A DNA stretch of 37,676 nucleotides, taken from contig NZ_JAUQTB010000023.1 of NCBI RefSeq assembly GCF_030580655.1, positions 1 through 37,676 on the forward strand, written 5' to 3'. Made by a program: the position numbers and the translations under genes. Under the pieces are notes generated by a model. It was not told where the DNA came from and ran no database searches. It was given only the letters and a program-made list of their open reading frames with translations. The DNA is from Paenibacillus lacisoli. Lineage in GTDB: Bacteria > Bacillota > Bacilli > Paenibacillales > Paenibacillaceae. This document shows, one piece after another, positions 34,646-37,676 of the stretch (positions are counted from its first letter, which is position 1; every line of letters begins with the position of its first letter).

Positions 34646-34853
34646 ATGGAGCGAAAATATCTAGAGATAAAAGAATACACCGATCAGGAAATCAAAGGTA
34701 TTCTAGAACGACAAATGCTTGAAGAGCTAATTTTATTGGATTATATTACAGGAATTAAGGGATAATGAAAAATACAGAGGAACGGTAATAGATGCAATAA
34801 GTGATATAAACCTATTCTTAAATTGGATGTTATCCAAGAAGCATGATTTGTAG
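34646..34853 (+). pseudogene. Cassette 13: small protein, frameshifted
   Basis: Ribosome site AGGAGC six bases before ATG 34646. The first frame reads MERKYLEIKEYTDQEIKGIL to DYITGIKG and stops at 34765. The neighbouring frame continues LRDNEKYRGTVIDAISDINL to KKHDL, stopping at 34853. A single-base indel near 34755 joins them into a helical protein of about 68 residues. Function unknown. The 39-residue product may still be made. Confidence 0.55.
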
Positions 34854-34880
34854 AGGATTCAAAGAATTCGGTAACATCCT

Positions 34881-35017
34881 ATAAAACTATAATCACGCTG
34901 CATAGCCTGTGAGCTCCTTGAATCGCCAGATGGTAGGGATCGAGGAAGTAGACTCAGGCGACAACCACTGCGAGACGAAGTCTGTCGACCCTGCCGCTTG
35001 TGCTCATCTCACTGAAC
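34881..35017 (+). repeat. attC-like site 13, right arm missing
   Basis: The left arm is recognisable (TATAAAAC, then AATCACGCTGC, as in site 7) and the middle follows the long class (CAGGCGACAACC, arm GCGAGA/TCTC). The expected GGGTTCGTGAATAC...AACGTT end is absent; unrelated sequence begins at about 35015-35020. Confidence 0.65.
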
Positions 35018-35051
35018 AAAAATGGCAAGGCAACTCGTCTACCTCCATGTA

Positions 35052-35984
35052 TTAATTCTCGTATATGGTAGCTATATCATGTATTCTGCGCTTCATTTCT
35101 GTGCGGATATGTAACGGCTCTAAACACTCGCATTTATCCCCAAAACTGAAAAGAATATTGTAGTAGTATTCGTTCTCTATGAAAGGAAAACGAACAAAAC
35201 AATGCTCATCCCCGTCTGACGAAAAGTCTTCATAAGTGCAATAATCAAGTACCCTGTCTATGATAGATTTATGAATACGAATTTTGATTTTTGTTTGCAT
35301 AGTTGCCAAGATCTCCGTAAAATCCAACTTCGGTTTTTGATAATCTCTTGGCGTGAAAAATTCCTCTTGTATTTGTAGGTTTGATGTGCGTGATAGTTTG
35401 AATAAGCGAAAATCATTTCTTTTATGGCAATACCCTTGCCAATACCAATGACTACTTTTCAATACAAGTTGATACGGCTCGGCTGTTCGTGAAGTTTTAT
35501 TTCCGTAGCGGTCTGCATATGCAAACGAAAGCAGCTTGTGTTCCTGTATAGCTGTTTTGAGCATTTCTAAATAGGTTTGTATGTTCCTGTTGCCCATCCA
35601 CGGACTTAAATCAATATATATTTGATTTGCTTTTATTTCAATGTCTTTCGCTCTGTCGGCAGGGATAAAGCTCTTGACTTTCGCAAGGGCGTTTACCAGT
35701 TCATCACCTCGAATCATGTTGGAAAGACTGGAAAGTCCCATTAAGATAGCGGAAAGGTCTGCAGTCGAAAAAACCTTTCGATCAATCTTGTATTTTTGCA
35801 TAATTTCAAAGCCGCCGCCCACTCCCGATGTTGAGCGAACAGGAATACCCGCCATGTTGATAGTGTCTATGTCGCGGTAGATTGTGCGGGGTGAAACTTC
35901 AAACATATCTGCTAACTCCTGTGCGCCTATGCGCTTTTTATCAAGGAGTATCATAATCATGCTAACCAGCCTGTCAACTTTCAT
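35052..35984 (-). CDS. YafY-type WYL-domain transcriptional regulator
   Basis: A 310-residue regulator from the ATG at 35984: an N-terminal HTH (KVDRLVSMIMILLDKKRIGAQELADMFEVSPRTIYRDIDTI), a linker, and a WYL domain (about 130-220: LLSFAYADRYGNKTSRTAEPYQLVLKSSHWYWQGYC) followed by a WCX-type C-terminus. WYL domains sense nucleic-acid-like or other small ligands. I chose 35984 because it begins the conserved MKVDRL; a longer frame to 36137 would add an atypical hydrophobic extension. Divergent from the isochorismatase-like gene, which it probably controls through the 130-bp intergenic region. Confidence 0.9.
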   Translation of the reverse strand: MKVDRLVSMIMILLDKKRIGAQELADMFEVSPRTIYRDIDTINMAGIPVRSTSGVGGGFEIMQKYKIDRKVFSTADLSAILMGLSSLSNMIRGDELVNALAKVKSFIPADRAKDIEIKANQIYIDLSPWMGNRNIQTYLEMLKTAIQEHKLLSFAYADRYGNKTSRTAEPYQLVLKSSHWYWQGYCHKRNDFRLFKLSRTSNLQIQEEFFTPRDYQKPKLDFTEILATMQTKIKIRIHKSIIDRVLDYCTYEDFSSDGDEHCFVRFPFIENEYYYNILFSFGDKCECLEPLHIRTEMKRRIHDIATIYEN

Positions 35985-36114
35985 CTGATCGCCGCCTTCC
36001 AAATTTCTTGTTATCTTTCCAGATTGTTGCCAGATCGTTGCCATAATGTTGTCAACAATTACAAGGTATATTAAAAAAGCAAACAAATCAATGTACCTAA
36101 CAGGAGGGAACACG

Positions 36115-36600
36115 ATGCAGAAAAAAGCCTTAGTCATAATTGATATTCAAAATGACATAACCAAGAATTACAAGGAAGTTATTGGCAATATCAATAAAGC
36201 TATTGATTGGGCGGTCCATAATAATATTCATGTTATTTATATAAGGCATGAAAATTTATCAGCCGGCACGAGGACTTTTAAACCCAATACCTATGGTTCT
36301 GAGTTAGCCTCAGACATGAACATAGTATCAGAACATGTTTTTACAAAATATAAAGGAAATGCATTAAGCAGTAAAGAATTTACAGACTTTATCAGTGCAA
36401 ACGAAATATGTGATTTCTACATAGCAGGAGCGGATGCTGTTGCTTGTGTTAAATCAACCTGTTACAACTTACGTAAAGCAAATTATGGCGTTCATGTCCT
36501 ATCAGATTGCATTACCAGTTATGATAAAAGGAAAATGGACGAAATGCTGCGTTATTATGAAAGTAAAGGTAGTAAAATTATCTGTTTGAATGACCTATGA
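36115..36600 (+). CDS. Isochorismatase-like cysteine hydrolase
   Basis: A 161-residue hydrolase of the isochorismatase/nicotinamidase fold. The catalytic triad is visible: Asp10 in VIIDIQND, a Lys at 78 or 80 (FTKYKGNAL), and Cys111 in AGADAVACVKST. GGAGGG seven bases upstream selects the ATG at 36115; the ATG at 36046 would read through the intergenic promoter region. The substrate is unknown. It overlaps the next ORF by ATGA, suggesting translational coupling, and is divergent from the WYL regulator. Confidence 0.9.
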   Translation: MQKKALVIIDIQNDITKNYKEVIGNINKAIDWAVHNNIHVIYIRHENLSAGTRTFKPNTYGSELASDMNIVSEHVFTKYKGNALSSKEFTDFISANEICDFYIAGADAVACVKSTCYNLRKANYGVHVLSDCITSYDKRKMDEMLRYYESKGSKIICLNDL

Positions 36601-36797
36601 ATTTAAGTTCTTTCCACATAAAGTGTATAACACGGCGGGCATTTTGCGCCTCGCCTTTTTTTACGAATGACATTCTATCTTTACATAACTACTTGAATTC
36701 AGAAGAGGTTAAAGTCGGAAGCATTAGTGATGAAGGAAAGTATGGGAAGTTCTTTGTATTAGAAGATATACCAATCATTCAAAACCCAGGAGTGTGA
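36597..36797 (+). CDS. Small hypothetical protein (66 aa)
   Basis: A 66-residue frame whose ATG overlaps the stop of the isochorismatase-like gene (ATGA) and whose stop abuts the ATG of the NTF2-like gene. The C-terminal half (YLNSEEVKVGSISDEGKYGKFFVLEDIP) looks protein-like; the N-terminal half (CITRRAFCASPFF) does not. It may be a remnant of a larger gene. No family recognised. Confidence 0.45.
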   Translation: MNLSSFHIKCITRRAFCASPFFTNDILSLHNYLNSEEVKVGSISDEGKYGKFFVLEDIPIIQNPGV

Positions 36798-37187
36798 ATG
36801 AAAATGAAAAACTCGATATTAAAAGATCTTATTGAACAATATGTAAAGGCGTACAATACGTTTAATATTGATGGAATGTTAGATGTTTTACATGAAAGCG
36901 TCCAATTTAGGAACATCTCAAACGGTGATGTGAATACACAAACACAGGGAATTGAAGAATTCCGTGCATTGGCAGAACAGTCAGCCCAAATCTTCTTGCA
37001 AAGATGTCAAGTCATTAAGAGCATTGCCATTACAGATGATAAAGCAGAAGTTGAAATTGATTATGAAGGAGTATTGTCAGTTGATTTACCTAATGGAATG
37101 AAGGCAGGAGAATCAGTAAAACTTCAGGGGAAATCCATCTATCAGATGAAGGATGAAAAGTTAGTATTAATCGAAGATTACAGTTAA
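36798..37187 (+). CDS. NTF2/SnoaL-like protein
   Basis: A 129-residue alpha+beta protein with the NTF2-like pattern: an N-terminal helix with YVKAYNTFNIDGMLDVLHESVQF, then GIEEFRALAEQSAQIF, and beta strands (AEVEIDYEGVL, GKSIYQMKDEKLVLIEDYS). Such folds act as small enzymes, often isomerases or hydrolases, or as binding proteins. AGGAGTG precedes the ATG. It is the last gene of a three-ORF operon with the isochorismatase-like hydrolase. Confidence 0.88.
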   Translation: MKMKNSILKDLIEQYVKAYNTFNIDGMLDVLHESVQFRNISNGDVNTQTQGIEEFRALAEQSAQIFLQRCQVIKSIAITDDKAEVEIDYEGVLSVDLPNGMKAGESVKLQGKSIYQMKDEKLVLIEDYS

Positions 37188-37226
37188 GACCGGTATTGAA
37201 AGTTATTCATAGATGGTCCTGACATC

Positions 37227-37405
37227 AAATAACCGCGCATTCAAGCATTAGTCGCTTTCGCCCCCTCGGTCCGCTGGGGCATTTCGGAGGAGCAGATTCA
37301 GTGGACAACACCTGCAAAGCTAAGTCTTCAACTGGCGCGGCGGTCTCGTTTGATCGCCGCGGCAAATTTAGCCTCTCTGGTTCGTGAATGTGTAAGACGC
37401 TATGG
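37227..37405 (+). repeat. attC-like site 14 (longest, 179 bp; mutated right box)
   Basis: Left box AAATAAC, then CGCGCATTCAAGC; the right arm TTCGTGAATGTGTAAGACGCTATGG carries GCT where the crossover GTT is expected. The central arm is extended (AGGCTAAA-type paired arms around a GCGGCGG/CCGCGGC stem). Confidence 0.75.
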
Positions 37406-37465
37406 GATATACCATGAATCTGATAAAAGAATAACACTAAATAATCTAGGGAAGAGGGGATTATT

Positions 37466-37627
37466 ATGAATTTACAAGAATTATTTAAAGTGAAACTAAC
37501 TAAACTTTGGAGTGAAGGAATGATTTAATTTGGTGATGAACTATTTACACCAGAGTGCTTAAATTTTTGTGACAAGATAATTGATAATTACATAAACACT
37601 GGAGTTGTCAACAAAAGTGCAGTTTGA
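37466..37627 (+). pseudogene. Cassette 15: short ORF interrupted by a stop codon
   Basis: A frame with ribosome site AAGAGGGGA reads MNLQELFKVKLTKLWSEGMI, then TAA at 37526-37528, then FGDELFTPECLNFCDKIIDN on to a stop at 37625. The continuity of protein-like sequence across the TAA suggests a nonsense mutation (GAA or CAA to TAA). Function unknown. The rest of the window, 37628-37676, holds nothing I can identify. Confidence 0.5.
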
Positions 37628-37676
37628 AAACACCCCTCATACAGAAATCCCGTGATTAAGCTGCTTGTGACAGCAT

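Larger units (their letters stand above)
25114..37676 (+). mobile_element. Integron-like gene-cassette array with its recombinase
   Basis: The element consists of the tyrosine recombinase, a candidate attI with promoter, and 14 attC-like sites separating unrelated AT-rich ORFs; the right end lies beyond the window. What is seen: regular ORF-site alternation, site ends RYYYAAC-like and GTTRRRY-like, an L-type box ATTCAAGC on the left as in classical 59-base elements, and cassette-specific complementarity between the start and end of each unit. What is known: these are the defining marks of integron cassettes. What is inferred: that the neighbouring Xer-like recombinase acts on them. Base composition falls sharply compared with the flanking chromosome. 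Confidence 0.85.

Noticed and set aside
26649..37405. CRISPR array or transposon inverted-repeat family as explanation of the repeats
   Set aside because: The repeats are too long and variable for CRISPR. Unlike transposon ends, their complementarity runs from the end of one repeat across the ORF to the start of the next one, which fits cassettes.

Overview
The window looks like chromosome from a spore-forming Bacillota, most probably Paenibacillus. The left two thirds (about 1-24500) has the moderately GC-rich composition and strong AGGAGG-type ribosome sites of that genus. Its recognisable genes fit as well: type B ribosomal protein L31, an OppD close to the Bacillus form, a YqjM-type Old Yellow Enzyme, FabV, and an OmpR-type two-component pair. 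No database search was possible, so the genus is an inference.

Layout of the ordinary region: an SDR oxidoreductase, rpmE2, two unknown genes and a membrane-anchored Mrr-like nuclease (1-3216); a large secreted RCC1-like repeat protein (3472-6078); an unknown gene, msrA, fabV and an MFS transporter (6185-10012); threonine synthase (10227-11621); about 600 bp of hairpin-rich DNA with no gene (11709-12322); a slipin-like SPFH protein and namA (12323-14587). Then comes a two-component locus in decay. The histidine kinase carries a one-base deletion, and the divergent beta-lactamase-fold serine hydrolase carries both a nonsense codon and a 7-bp tandem duplication. A lipoprotein, an orphan oppD, an amino-acid permease and a chemotaxis receptor follow (18643-24512).

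The striking part is 25114-37676. A tyrosine recombinase is followed by a candidate attachment site with a promoter and then a row of short, AT-rich, mutually unrelated ORFs. Each ORF is separated from the next by a conserved 96-179 bp element, and I find 14 of these. Each element begins with an RYYYAAC-like box and ends with a GTTRRRY-like box, as integron attC sites do. The first 11-18 nt after each GTT are complementary to the last 11-18 nt before the next AAC, so each ORF plus its element behaves as a unit with paired ends: a gene cassette. The recombinase lacks the extra segment between the catalytic Lys and His that marks the IntI integron integrases, and looks Xer-like. It also reads in the same direction as the cassettes. 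I read this as a chromosomal integron-like cassette array run by a non-canonical recombinase in a Gram-positive host. It is the candidate new system in this window.

Recognisable cassette cargo: a DUF1643 pseudogene, a holin-like type I toxin peptide, an Mrr-like nuclease, a GNAT acetyltransferase (frameshifted), a DUF3024 protein, a HIT-family protein, a small membrane protein on the opposite strand with its own promoter and terminator, a metallophosphoesterase, and several unknowns. One site (34881-35017) has lost its right arm next to a four-gene block (WYL regulator, isochorismatase-like hydrolase, a small ORF, NTF2-like protein) that does not look like an ordinary one-gene cassette. The last complete site has a mutated crossover triplet, and the cassette after it holds a nonsense-broken ORF.
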